DNA from: an uncultured Bacteroidales bacterium
Lineage (GTDB): Bacteria; Bacteroidota; Bacteroidia; Bacteroidales; UBA932
Direction: 5' to 3'
Assembly: GCA_949297365.1 (NCBI GenBank)
Contig: CASFSL010000010.1
Location: 1-57,208, forward strand
Length of the DNA stretch: 57,208 bases
The notes below the pieces were generated by a model, which was not told the origin of the DNA, did no database searches, and saw only the letters and a program-made list of their open reading frames with translations. The position numbers and the translations under genes were made by a program. Shown one piece after another: positions 44,015-52,541 of this stretch (positions within the stretch are counted from its first letter, which is position 1; each line of letters starts with the position of its first letter).

Positions 44015-44791
44015 ATGATAAAATATCTGGTCATAGAAAACGAGTATTTTGCCAGGATGAAGCTGATAAAGCTGGTAGCTGCAGTGAGAAGCGGATACAG
44101 GCCGGCTTTCTGTGTGGAATCCGTGGAGGATGCGGTGGAACTGCTCCGTACAGGGCCGGATATAGATCTTATATTCATGGATGTGGAGCTGGTGGACGGT
44201 AACTGTTTTGATATACTGAAACAGGTCAGAATAGATGTTCCGGTCATCTTTACCACTGCATACAGTGATTTCGCCATCAAGGCCTTTCAGCTAAACAGCG
44301 TGGATTACCTGCTGAAGCCCCTTACACAGGAGGCGGTTGAGAAAGCCATTGATAAGTTCGAGCGTTTCAGACTGCCGGAGACAGTCTGTTCTCCCGCAGC
44401 ATCTCCGCATCCTGCCTGTAAGAGCAGGATACTTATCAGCGAGGGGGACAACTATTTTTACATTCCATGTGAGGATATTTCCATGGCTCGGAGTGAGGAA
44501 CATTATGTGTTCATCCATACATTCTCCGGGAAGAAGCATATTACGGAATATGCCAACCTCAATGTTCTGGAGCAGTCTATTTCTCCGGAGAAGTTTTTCA
44601 GGATATCGAGAGGCATCATCGTGAGCATACACGGCATAGTGTCCGTGAGGAAATATTTCAAAGGCCGGCTGAAGGTTGTCCTGACCGATAAGTCCGAAGT
44701 CATAGTCAGTTCAGGACGCAGGGATGATTTCCTTGCCTGGCTCGGAGGCAAGTCGGATTCGCGCGGTGCATATCCCGGTTCAGGCATCTGA
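44015..44791 (+). CDS. LytTR-family response regulator
   Basis: I chose the ATG at 44015; a GTG at 44009 is in frame. The 258-residue protein has a receiver domain with phosphoacceptor Asp56 in LIFMDVELVDG, TTAYS and the conserved Lys in DYLLKPL, and a C-terminal LytTR DNA-binding domain with IPCEDISMARSEEHYVFIH, EYANLNVLEQSI and FFRISRGIIVSI. LytTR proteins bind direct repeats in promoters. Together with the LytS kinase just upstream it forms a complete two-component system. The lipoprotein gene follows 78 bases later and may be a target. Confidence 0.9.
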   Translation: MIKYLVIENEYFARMKLIKLVAAVRSGYRPAFCVESVEDAVELLRTGPDIDLIFMDVELVDGNCFDILKQVRIDVPVIFTTAYSDFAIKAFQLNSVDYLLKPLTQEAVEKAIDKFERFRLPETVCSPAASPHPACKSRILISEGDNYFYIPCEDISMARSEEHYVFIHTFSGKKHITEYANLNVLEQSISPEKFFRISRGIIVSIHGIVSVRKYFKGRLKVVLTDKSEVIVSSGRRDDFLAWLGGKSDSRGAYPGSGI

Positions 44792-44869
44792 TATCCCGGT
44801 TGGCCTTGATTGTGTTGCCGGAAGCGGGTGTGTTTTCTACATTCGTACAAATTCTTAATACTTTGACTT

Positions 44870-46462
44870 ATGATGAGAAATTCCTTTTTCAGCACACTGG
44901 CCTCGGTTCTGACGGCTGTGTCATTGATGTCTTTCATGCTGCTTTCCTGCAGCAAGCCTGAGCCTGATACTCCTCCGGCAGTGGATGAAGAGACGGGGAT
45001 AGAGAGTGTGAGCCTGTCCCCTTCGGACACTACGGTCAGCGCAGGTGAGAAGTTCTTGCTTAAGGTGAGCCTGACACCGTCTGGGGTAGATGCGGATACA
45101 GTGTCCGGAGTGTGGAGCTCCGATGACCCCGATGTGGCGTCTGTGGACAATGACGGCATGGTTACGGCTGTAGCCGAAGGCAGTACGGTGATAGTGTACA
45201 GCATAGGGGATACCCTGTCCGCAGAATGTACTGTGACTGTGCTTCCGGAAGATGAGCCGATGCCGGATGCCATCGCCCTGTCGGAGGAACTGGTGCGTCT
45301 TTCGGTGGGTGAGACGGCGGATATCAATGTGATTGCAGCCGGCTCGGACAACTGGACTCATCCCGACCTGCTGTGGAGCTCTTCGGACGAGGAGGCAGTG
45401 ACTGTGTCTTCCGACGGCGAGGTTACGGCCAGGGCTTTCGGCTCCGTATGCGTGATGGCTTCTGTCGGAGACCTGTACGCTTACTGCATGGTGATAGTGG
45501 AGGATGCGTCCCAGCCTGTGGAATACGATCCCGCATGGCTGAGTGTTCCGTATCCGTATCTGGAATGGCCGACTACGGCCGACAGGATAAAGGCTGCCGA
45601 GAATGCCTCGACCGAGGATGAGCTTCTGCTCCGCAAGCTTACAAGCGAGAGCGGCGGTATCCTTACCTACGAAATAAGGGATTATTTCGACCACGGTCCG
45701 GCTTCTCCTATGTTCAACAATACTTTCTACGACCTGAATGCACGGGAAGGAGAGCGTTTTGCCTGGGGGTACTGTCTCGGAATCTCCAGTCAGGATATGG
45801 TTGACGGAGTGATGGTGGAGCTTATGGCCGAGCAGGGCTATGTATGGAAGAAGAAAATCGATATGGAAGACGGCAGTTATGCGGCCTGGTATGCCAACGG
45901 GCCTGCGGACAGGTCGGCACTGATATATGTGCAGCCATATAACGATGATCCGGACCGTATGTACGGAGTGATAGAGTACCGTGTGCTTGAGGATGATCCT
46001 CTCAATGACGGCTCTGGGGAAGAACCGGCTGATAAGCCGGAACTGCCTGAGAGATTCATGGATTTCGGGGCATTAATGGAGGATGTGAGGAAGTTTGAGT
46101 CCGGAAACGGTGGAGTGCTTAACGAGGCATGGTGCTATTCTTCGACCAATCTGGCCTATGACATTCCGGTAGATCAATTCGGTACTTATTTTGCCAACTA
46201 TGTGTTCGACGGGCCGACCGAAAAACTGTACTGGATTCAGCTTTTCGGCAAGGAACCGTATCAGTTCTTCAACGAGGACAACTCTACGCTCAGGGCAGAC
46301 TTGGTGGAGAGCATGAATGACGCCGGCTGGTCCGACAGGGGTGACAATATCTGGCTGGATCCCTCCAGAGGCATAACGGTAAAGTTCATATTCTACGATT
46401 ACGATGTGATAACCGGTGATTATTCCTACCCTACTTTCTGTCTGGATTACGAGGTCAGGTAG
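44870..46462 (+). CDS. Lipoprotein with two BIG2-like immunoglobulin domains
   Basis: The frame (530 residues) opens with a lipoprotein signal, lipobox MLLSC (cysteine 27); the start may be the second Met, at 44873. Two BIG2-like domains follow: IESVSLSPSDTTVSAGE to SAECTVTVLP (about 43-128) and DAIALSEELVRLSVGE to YAYCMVIV (about 133-208), each with the WSSDDPDVASVDNDG-type turn. The remaining ~300 residues (for example ESGNGGVLNEAWCYSSTNLAYD) do not match a family I know. Such proteins are often surface-exposed and may bind ligands. It sits between the two-component genes and copA and could belong to either unit. Confidence 0.82.
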   Translation: MMRNSFFSTLASVLTAVSLMSFMLLSCSKPEPDTPPAVDEETGIESVSLSPSDTTVSAGEKFLLKVSLTPSGVDADTVSGVWSSDDPDVASVDNDGMVTAVAEGSTVIVYSIGDTLSAECTVTVLPEDEPMPDAIALSEELVRLSVGETADINVIAAGSDNWTHPDLLWSSSDEEAVTVSSDGEVTARAFGSVCVMASVGDLYAYCMVIVEDASQPVEYDPAWLSVPYPYLEWPTTADRIKAAENASTEDELLLRKLTSESGGILTYEIRDYFDHGPASPMFNNTFYDLNAREGERFAWGYCLGISSQDMVDGVMVELMAEQGYVWKKKIDMEDGSYAAWYANGPADRSALIYVQPYNDDPDRMYGVIEYRVLEDDPLNDGSGEEPADKPELPERFMDFGALMEDVRKFESGNGGVLNEAWCYSSTNLAYDIPVDQFGTYFANYVFDGPTEKLYWIQLFGKEPYQFFNEDNSTLRADLVESMNDAGWSDRGDNIWLDPSRGITVKFIFYDYDVITGDYSYPTFCLDYEVR

Positions 46463-46497
46463 AGACGTAAGATATAAACTTTATCCATAATAATGTA

Positions 46498-46521
46498 ACG
46501 GCCGGGGGTCTCTCCGGCCGT
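46498..46521. promoter_or_regulatory. Palindrome abutting the copA -7 box (operator candidate)
   Basis: ACGGCCGG (46498-46505) and CCGGCCGT (46514-46521) form a perfect inverted repeat with an 8-base centre. It ends on the first base of the -7 box and sits where a -33 element would be. It could be an operator or the hairpin of an upstream terminator lacking a T run. Confidence 0.55.
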
Positions 46522-46528
46522 ATCTTTG
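46521..46528 (+). promoter_or_regulatory. copA promoter -7 box
   Basis: TATCTTTG matches the consensus and ends 22 bases before the copA ATG. Confidence 0.65.
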
Positions 46529-46550
46529 CATAAACTAATCAAAAAGTATT

Positions 46551-48770
46551 ATGCAGAAGAAAGAGATATTTCCTGTGACCGGTCTGGGCTGCGCAGCCTG
46601 TGCAGCCCGGGTAGGGAAGGTGCTCAATGCCCAGAAAGGTGTCGTTGAGGCCAATGTCAACTATGCGTCTGCCACGGCTTTGGTAGAATATGATACGGAC
46701 AGGTGCTCGCCCGAGTCCCTCCGGAAAGCCGTCGAGGAGGCCGGCTACGGTCTGATAACGGACGTGGAGAACGAGGAGGAGGCTGCCGAGGCCGAGCGTC
46801 TCAAGCAGTACCGCGCCCTCAGGCGGCAGACAGCCGGGGCTGTCATCGGTGCGGTACCGGTGTTCGTGCTCAGTATGTTCTTCATGGACCTGCACTGGGG
46901 ACAGTGGGTGACATTCGTCCTGTCCACCGTAGTGCTTTTCGTCTTCGGCCGCCGGTTTTTCATCAATGCCTGGAGACAGCTGCGGCACGGTGCGGTCAAT
47001 ATGGACACTCTGGTGGCCGGCAGTACGGGAGTGGCCTGGCTGTTCAGCGTCTTCAATCTGTTCTTCCCGGACTTCTGGCTTTCCCGAGGCATCGAGCCGC
47101 ATCTGTATTTTGAGGCGGCCAGCGTGATAGTGGCCTTTATCCTCATAGGCCGTCTGCTGGAGGCCAGGGCAAAGCGCAAGACTTCCGGGGCTATCCGTGC
47201 CCTGATGGGCCTTCAGCCCAAGACCGTGACCGTAGTTGCCGCTGACGGCACAGAGAAAGAAGTGCCCGTACAGTGGGCTCAGCCCGGAGATGTCATAGCG
47301 GTCAGACCGGGAGAGCGTGTGGCTGTGGACGGTACGGTGCTCAGCGGCGAGTCGTATGTGGACGAGAGTATGCTCAGCGGTGAGCCGGTACCGGTACACA
47401 AGCAGCCGGATGCCAAGGTCTTCGCCGGCACGATCAACCAGAAAGGGGCGTTCCGCTTCCGGGCCGACAGGACGGGTCGGGACACAGTGCTCTCGCAGAT
47501 TATCCGTATGGTGCAGGACGCTCAGGGCAGCAAGGCTCCTGTGCAGAATATGGTGGACAAGGTGGCCTCGGTCTTCGTGCCGGTCATCATGGGCATTGCG
47601 CTGGTGACATTTGCAGCCTGGTGGATATTCGCCCCTTCGGACGGGTTCATCCACGGTCTGCTATCCATGATAACCGTGCTGATTATCGCCTGCCCCTGCG
47701 CCCTCGGTCTGGCGACTCCGACCGCTCTGATAGTAGGCATCGGGAAAGGTGCGTCCAACGGTATCCTGATCAAGGACGCTGCCAGTCTGGAGGTGGCCCG
47801 TAAGGTGGATACGGTGGTGCTGGACAAGACTGGAACTCTCACCGAAGGCCGTCCCGAGGTGGTGGACCAGTGCTGGGTGCCGGACTCCGGTGCTCTGCGC
47901 TCCGTCCTTTCCGCCCTGGAGTCTCTCTCGGAACATCCGCTGGCCGAGGCGGTTGTGGCAGCTCTCCGCCCGGAACCGGATAAGGAGTCTCAGCCTGTTC
48001 CCGAGATAGTCTCCTTTGAGAACATCCCCGGCAAGGGGGTATGCGGAGTATACGGAGGTATGACATATTTTGCCGGAAATCTGGATCTGCTGCGTTCCAA
48101 TAACATCGAGCCTTCGGATGAACTTCTGGCCCGTGCCGGGGAATGGCTGGCCCAGGCCAGGACGGTGATATGGTTCGCAGACAGTACCAGGGCTCTGGCG
48201 GCGGTTGCGGTTACAGACAGGATAAAGCCTACCTCGGCGGAGGCCGTGGCGAAGCTGCATCACATGGGCATCCGCACCGTAATGCTTACCGGGGACAATG
48301 AGGCATCGGCAGCTGCTGTGGCCCGTCAGACAGGCATAGATGAGTTCCGCGCCGGTGTTCTGCCGCAGGACAAGGCGGCATTTGTCAAAAAACTGCAGGA
48401 CGAGGGGCACAAGGTGGCCATGATAGGCGACGGCATCAATGACAGCGCGGCCCTGGCCCGGGCCGACCTGAGCATAGCCATGGGCGGAGGCAGCGACATC
48501 GCCATGGATGCGGCCATGATCACCATCCTCTCCTCTGACCTTATGAAGGTGCCCGATGCGATACGTCTTTCCCACCTGACGGTCCGTACCATCCGTCAGA
48601 ACCTCTTCTGGGCCTTTATCTACAATATCATAGCAGTGCCGGTGGCCGCCGGAGTGCTCTATCCGATAAACGGCTTCCTGCTCAATCCGATGATCGGCGG
48701 GGCCGCTATGGCCCTCAGCAGCGTGAGCGTCGTGACCAACAGTCTCCGCCTCAGAGGACGGAAATTGTAG
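46551..48770 (+). CDS. copA: Copper-type P1B ATPase with an N-terminal HMA domain
   Basis: This 739-residue pump exports a heavy metal, most likely Cu(I), from the cytosol using ATP. It has one HMA domain with Cys14 and Cys17 (GLGCAACAARV), helices MA-MB and the transmembrane core, the CPC motif at 381-383 (IIACPCALGLATPT), and the phosphorylation Asp425 in DKTGTLTEG. The actuator TGES-like loop (VLSGESYVDESMLSGE), the HP-type SEHPLAEAV and the GDGINDSAALARADLSIAMG hinge are all visible. The CPC and GxxCxxC pattern points to a Cu(I) pump; silver is also possible. The promoter carries a palindrome, and an HMA-AraC regulator is encoded upstream. Confidence 0.95.
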   Translation: MQKKEIFPVTGLGCAACAARVGKVLNAQKGVVEANVNYASATALVEYDTDRCSPESLRKAVEEAGYGLITDVENEEEAAEAERLKQYRALRRQTAGAVIGAVPVFVLSMFFMDLHWGQWVTFVLSTVVLFVFGRRFFINAWRQLRHGAVNMDTLVAGSTGVAWLFSVFNLFFPDFWLSRGIEPHLYFEAASVIVAFILIGRLLEARAKRKTSGAIRALMGLQPKTVTVVAADGTEKEVPVQWAQPGDVIAVRPGERVAVDGTVLSGESYVDESMLSGEPVPVHKQPDAKVFAGTINQKGAFRFRADRTGRDTVLSQIIRMVQDAQGSKAPVQNMVDKVASVFVPVIMGIALVTFAAWWIFAPSDGFIHGLLSMITVLIIACPCALGLATPTALIVGIGKGASNGILIKDAASLEVARKVDTVVLDKTGTLTEGRPEVVDQCWVPDSGALRSVLSALESLSEHPLAEAVVAALRPEPDKESQPVPEIVSFENIPGKGVCGVYGGMTYFAGNLDLLRSNNIEPSDELLARAGEWLAQARTVIWFADSTRALAAVAVTDRIKPTSAEAVAKLHHMGIRTVMLTGDNEASAAAVARQTGIDEFRAGVLPQDKAAFVKKLQDEGHKVAMIGDGINDSAALARADLSIAMGGGSDIAMDAAMITILSSDLMKVPDAIRLSHLTVRTIRQNLFWAFIYNIIAVPVAAGVLYPINGFLLNPMIGGAAMALSSVSVVTNSLRLRGRKL

Positions 48771-48789
48771 GAGATTGCCGGATTTATTG

Positions 48790-48797
48790 TATTTTTG
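48790..48797 (+). promoter_or_regulatory. -7 box of the first Stealth gene
   Basis: TATTTTTG matches the consensus and lies 16 bases before the ATG at 48814. Confidence 0.6.
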
Positions 48798-48813
48798 TGT
48801 CCAAACTGATAAT

Positions 48814-49746
48814 ATGGAAATTGATTTAGTATATCTTTGGGTGAACGGCAATGACCCGCAGTGGAGGGCAAAACGTAGTGCTCGCATAGGAGTTCCGGAA
48901 AGAAAATCTGATGTGAATTGTGAAGGACGGTATGCGGATAATGATGAGTTGAAATACAGTCTACGTTCGGTGGAGAAGTATGCGCCATGGATACATAGAA
49001 TCTTTATAGTTACAGATAACCAGGTACCTGAGTGGCTTGATACATCTAACCCAGGTATTAGAATTGTCGATCATACTGAAATAATGCCGGCTGAAAGTCT
49101 GCCTTGTTTCAATTCAACTCTGATTGAGCATTTTATTTGCAGGATCCCAGGGTTGTCAGAGCATTTTCTTTATGCCAATGACGATACCTTTATCAATAAA
49201 CCTGTCACTCCAGATATCTTTTTCGCTGAGGACGGATTCCCTGTGATACGCTTTATCCGCAGCCCGTTTAGAGATTTGTATCTATCATTTAGAAAAAAAG
49301 TACTGGGAATACCATTAGGAAATTATATTCAAATTGTAAGAAATTCCGCTGAACTGGTGAAAAAACGATACGGTATTTATTACAATGGGAGAGCGCATCA
49401 TAATATAGACTCTTATCTTAAAAGCGACTACCTGCGTACTGGAAAAATATTCGGGCAGGAAATACAGGCGATGCTGCACAATCGTGTTCGCAGTGCAAAA
49501 GATGTTCACAGAAGCATTTATGCCTATACGGCCTTGGCTGAGAAGCGCGGTCATCTGGTATATGTCACTCAGAGGACCTCGTTCAGATTCCTGATATATA
49601 ACAAGAGTCATTACGGCAAGATGAGAAGATATGATCCTGTGTTTTTCTGCATGAATGATTCGGAACATGCGAGTGACAGCGACAGGCAGAGGATGAAAGC
49701 GTTTCTGGCGAAACTTTTTCCGGAGAAGTCACAGTTTGAAAAGTAA
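48814..49746 (+). CDS. Stealth-family hexose-phosphate transferase
   Basis: The ATG at 48814 sits just after a -7 box and starts the Stealth CR1 motif, IDLVYLWVNGNDP; the longer frame upstream is not supported. The 310-residue protein also has CR2 segments YADNDELKYSLRSVEKYAPW, IHRIFIVTDNQVPEWLD and FLYANDDTFINKPVTP, and ends with CMNDSEHASDSDRQRM. Stealth proteins join sugar phosphates by phosphodiester bonds, as in microbial capsules and eukaryotic GlcNAc-1-phosphotransferase. It faces, end to end, the minus-strand glycan genes that include a second Stealth protein. The donor and acceptor sugars cannot be read from the sequence. Codon use is more A/T-rich than in copA, which hints at acquisition. 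Confidence 0.9.
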   Translation: MEIDLVYLWVNGNDPQWRAKRSARIGVPERKSDVNCEGRYADNDELKYSLRSVEKYAPWIHRIFIVTDNQVPEWLDTSNPGIRIVDHTEIMPAESLPCFNSTLIEHFICRIPGLSEHFLYANDDTFINKPVTPDIFFAEDGFPVIRFIRSPFRDLYLSFRKKVLGIPLGNYIQIVRNSAELVKKRYGIYYNGRAHHNIDSYLKSDYLRTGKIFGQEIQAMLHNRVRSAKDVHRSIYAYTALAEKRGHLVYVTQRTSFRFLIYNKSHYGKMRRYDPVFFCMNDSEHASDSDRQRMKAFLAKLFPEKSQFEK

Positions 49747-49806
49747 GGTCCGGTCTTTCGAGTACAGTCAGATTCGGCATATTCGCGGTGCCGGTATAAG
49801 AATCTG

Positions 49807-50709
49807 TCAATGCTGCTGATGGAGTAGCCCGTAAATCTTTGCGGCAAAAAAGGCATCGTGAAGTCCCAGACCTATGTTATAGGACAGAATCCGCTCGCAG
49901 TCATTTTCCCGGCCGGGGTTCTGATGCAGCAGCACTCTGCTGAACTCATCGAACTGCCTGAACTCTGAAAAATATCTGAAGCCCTCCACATGCCCGCGGT
50001 CATCCGCAAACACCTTGTCAAAAAACAGATCGCAGTTCTGGAAGCCTCTGGTATGCACCGGTATTACTGTAACCCCCGGCTTGAACAATCCGTTTCTTGG
50101 GCAGATCGGTCCGTCTGCATGAGTGATGCAGGATATTACCACGTCCGCACCGTCAATCAGGTCTTCTGCATTGTCGCAGATTTCAAATGACAACCCTCTG
50201 TGTCTGAACTCCTCCATGAAACGTTCCGCCTGATCCTTGTAACGCAACAGCCTTATCACACACTTGCTTCCGTCTAGACAGGGGGCCAGACATTCCATCG
50301 TCGCATGTCCGGTGCTTCCCAACCCCATAAGCGCATAAACCCTGGCAGTGCTGCATTCAAATGTCTTCGCGGCCAGTGCTGCCACCGCTCCCGTCCGCAT
50401 GGCGGTAATCCAATCGGCATCTATATGGGCCAGCAGCTCTCCTGTGGATGAGCGGTAAAGCCACAGGTCGCTTTTCAATGAAGGATTGTTGCCCTTGATC
50501 CTGGATACTACTTTCACACTGAACCGGTCGTAGGTCTCCGGCAGAAGACAGGGCATGGTGTTGAAGAAATCTATCTCCCTGAGGTGAATGCTGATTTTCG
50601 GAGGCAGGGTGCTCTCATATTTGAGCCTGAACGACTCTGTCACCCAACCGACACATTGTTCAGGGCTGATGCCCAGGGCCATTATATCCTGCGTTGATAT
50701 ATGTTCCAT
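49807..50709 (-). CDS. Ornithine cyclodeaminase/mu-crystallin family protein
   Basis: I placed the start at 50709, 4 bases after the stop of the fusion gene; a longer frame would overlap that gene. The ~300-residue protein shows the family features KVVSRIKGNNPSLKSDLWLY, LLAHIDADWITAMRTGAVAALAA (near residue 110-132), the nucleotide loop VYALMGLGSTGHATME and EDLIDGADVVISCITHADG. Relatives are NAD(P)H-dependent imine reductases or amino-acid cyclodeaminases, including ones that make unusual amino acids. In this island it may make, or reduce, the amino compound that is activated and transferred to a glycan. The precise substrate is unknown. Confidence 0.85.
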   Translation of the reverse strand: MEHISTQDIMALGISPEQCVGWVTESFRLKYESTLPPKISIHLREIDFFNTMPCLLPETYDRFSVKVVSRIKGNNPSLKSDLWLYRSSTGELLAHIDADWITAMRTGAVAALAAKTFECSTARVYALMGLGSTGHATMECLAPCLDGSKCVIRLLRYKDQAERFMEEFRHRGLSFEICDNAEDLIDGADVVISCITHADGPICPRNGLFKPGVTVIPVHTRGFQNCDLFFDKVFADDRGHVEGFRYFSEFRQFDEFSRVLLHQNPGRENDCERILSYNIGLGLHDAFFAAKIYGLLHQQH

Positions 50710-50713
50710 GACT

Positions 50714-52531
50714 TTACTTCGTTTTTCCTGAGATATCCTCCAGAGCCTTGACCAGTCTGTCATTATCCGCAGAATTCCTTATCGCAATACGCACATAGTT
50801 CTTTCCTTCGACACCCTTTTTGGTACTGCAGTCCTTAATCAGTATATCATAGGAATTGAGCAGCCGTTCAGTCAATTCCATGGCCCCCATATCCAGAACC
50901 TCGCATAGAAAATAGTTGGCCTGTGAAGGCACAACCCTTAAAAAAGGAATCTTTTCCAGACATTCCGCAAATCTTTTCCTTTCGGAGACGAATTGCCCGC
51001 ACGCCCTGTCATAATCATTCTCGTATTTGCTGAAAATCTGCATGAAGAACTCGGCAAATGAATTGATGTTCCAGATAGATACCGCTGTCTTCAGGGTTGC
51101 CACGAACTCCCTGTCTCCGGAAGCCAGCACTCCCAGTCTCAAACCAGGCACTCCGTAGGACTTGGAAATGCTTTTGACCACCATCAGGGACGGATAGGCT
51201 GAGAGTGTCTCATCGTTCAGCAGCGAATTGCTTCTGCCACCTTCACTGAAATCCACGAAAGACTCATCCACAATCAGGCGGATAGCCTTGTCCTCTGCCC
51301 ATTTACACAGTCTCAGAATATCCTTTACCGGAATAAAATTGCCGGAAGGATTGTCCGGATTGATGACCAGCAGACATCCTATCCCCTTATCCTCAAAATA
51401 ATTCATCAGATCATCTGCCGAATAGCTGAAATCCCTGTTCCCGGGATGGAAAAGCACCGGGTCGGAATGCGTCCGATTGGGGTATTCCTCAAAAGTGGGC
51501 AAGCTCACTCCGATTCTGCAGTCAGAGCATTCCATAACAGCCTTGATAAGTTCGGCGGCTCCGTTTCCTACGCAGACATATCCGCTGTCCAGACCGAAAA
51601 ACCTTTCTGCCAGCATGGAATTGACCTTCATCCCGGACGGATATTCTCTGAGAAGAGTGCCGAAATTTGCAGCCATCTCATTCTCCATCCTCTGCGTCGG
51701 GAAATAAGGATTCACCAGATAACAGAAGTCCAGCATGTCCGGAAACCTCCAATAGCCTCCGTACCTGCCATAGTACTTGGACAGCCTGGTCCGGTCTTCC
51801 GCAAACAGGGCTTCCGCAATGTCCAGATCCTGTATGTCGTCTATCTCGTACCACTTCTCTCCGTCGAGCATCAAAGCCTTGAGCTGCGGATTGTCCAGCA
51901 GGGATATGACCTTCAGCACCTGCTCGTAATATTCGTTATTGCCCAACGACTTGCAGTAGGCCTCCAGGAAAGGCACATATTTGCCACGGGAAAATGACTT
52001 GCTGAACTTATAGATGTTCACTGTCTTGTAATATTTGTCGGCCTCCCCGAAGTCGAAAGCCTTTTTGGAGATAAAATTCACTATCGTATTGTCCTCGCCC
52101 AGCTTCACCACCGTGCCGTCCATCCAGCTCTCGTACTTGTCCACCAGAGCCAGATCGGGATAATCATTGTCGAGGATTCTCTCCAGAATACCGTCTTCAA
52201 ATACCAGATCCGATTCCAGAAGTATCGTGTCGTCTTCCATCAGCAGGTCCTTTGCCAACGAGAGGGAGTAGATGTTGTTCGTCTTGTCATATATCGTATT
52301 CCGGATGAAACCGATCTCCACGCCCGGAAATCTCCCGGAAAGGTGCTCTATAAGATGATCCGCCTTATATCCTACGACAAGCGTGATCTTATTGATCCCA
52401 TTGCTTATAATCTGGCTGATCATCCTGTCTATTATCGGCACGCCGCCCAGGCGGACCATGCACTTGGTGTCATTGGCCGTCAACTTCCCGAGCCGTCTGC
52501 CCATTCCTGCCGCCAATATGATTGCTTGCAT
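50714..52531 (-). CDS. Nucleotidyltransferase-aminotransferase fusion (LicC-like + class I/II PLP enzyme)
   Basis: This 605-residue protein has two modules. Residues 1 to about 240 form a LicC-like nucleotidyltransferase (MQAIILAAGMGRRLGKLT, LGGVPIIDRM, acidic ESDLVFED and YEIDDIQDLDIAEAL). Residues about 265-600 form a PLP aminotransferase of fold type I (HisC/CobD-like), with NPDNPSGNFIP (391-401), the Asp of VDESFVDFSE (Asp422) and the PLP lysine Lys457 in SISKSYGVPGLRLG. By the functions of the separate families, the protein may make an amino phospho-alcohol and activate it as a CDP derivative. LicD encoded next to it would transfer such a donor. The known PntC-AEPT phosphonate fusion uses a class V aminotransferase and so is not the same. 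Confidence 0.88.
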   Translation of the reverse strand: MQAIILAAGMGRRLGKLTANDTKCMVRLGGVPIIDRMISQIISNGINKITLVVGYKADHLIEHLSGRFPGVEIGFIRNTIYDKTNNIYSLSLAKDLLMEDDTILLESDLVFEDGILERILDNDYPDLALVDKYESWMDGTVVKLGEDNTIVNFISKKAFDFGEADKYYKTVNIYKFSKSFSRGKYVPFLEAYCKSLGNNEYYEQVLKVISLLDNPQLKALMLDGEKWYEIDDIQDLDIAEALFAEDRTRLSKYYGRYGGYWRFPDMLDFCYLVNPYFPTQRMENEMAANFGTLLREYPSGMKVNSMLAERFFGLDSGYVCVGNGAAELIKAVMECSDCRIGVSLPTFEEYPNRTHSDPVLFHPGNRDFSYSADDLMNYFEDKGIGCLLVINPDNPSGNFIPVKDILRLCKWAEDKAIRLIVDESFVDFSEGGRSNSLLNDETLSAYPSLMVVKSISKSYGVPGLRLGVLASGDREFVATLKTAVSIWNINSFAEFFMQIFSKYENDYDRACGQFVSERKRFAECLEKIPFLRVVPSQANYFLCEVLDMGAMELTERLLNSYDILIKDCSTKKGVEGKNYVRIAIRNSADNDRLVKALEDISGKTK

Positions 52532-52541
52532 AAATATGAGT

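Noticed and set aside
50714-52531. A 2-aminoethylphosphonate pathway (PntC-AEPT)
   Set aside because: The aminotransferase part has the class I/II SxSKSYG and NPDNPSG motifs, not class V, and there is no phosphoenolpyruvate mutase nearby.
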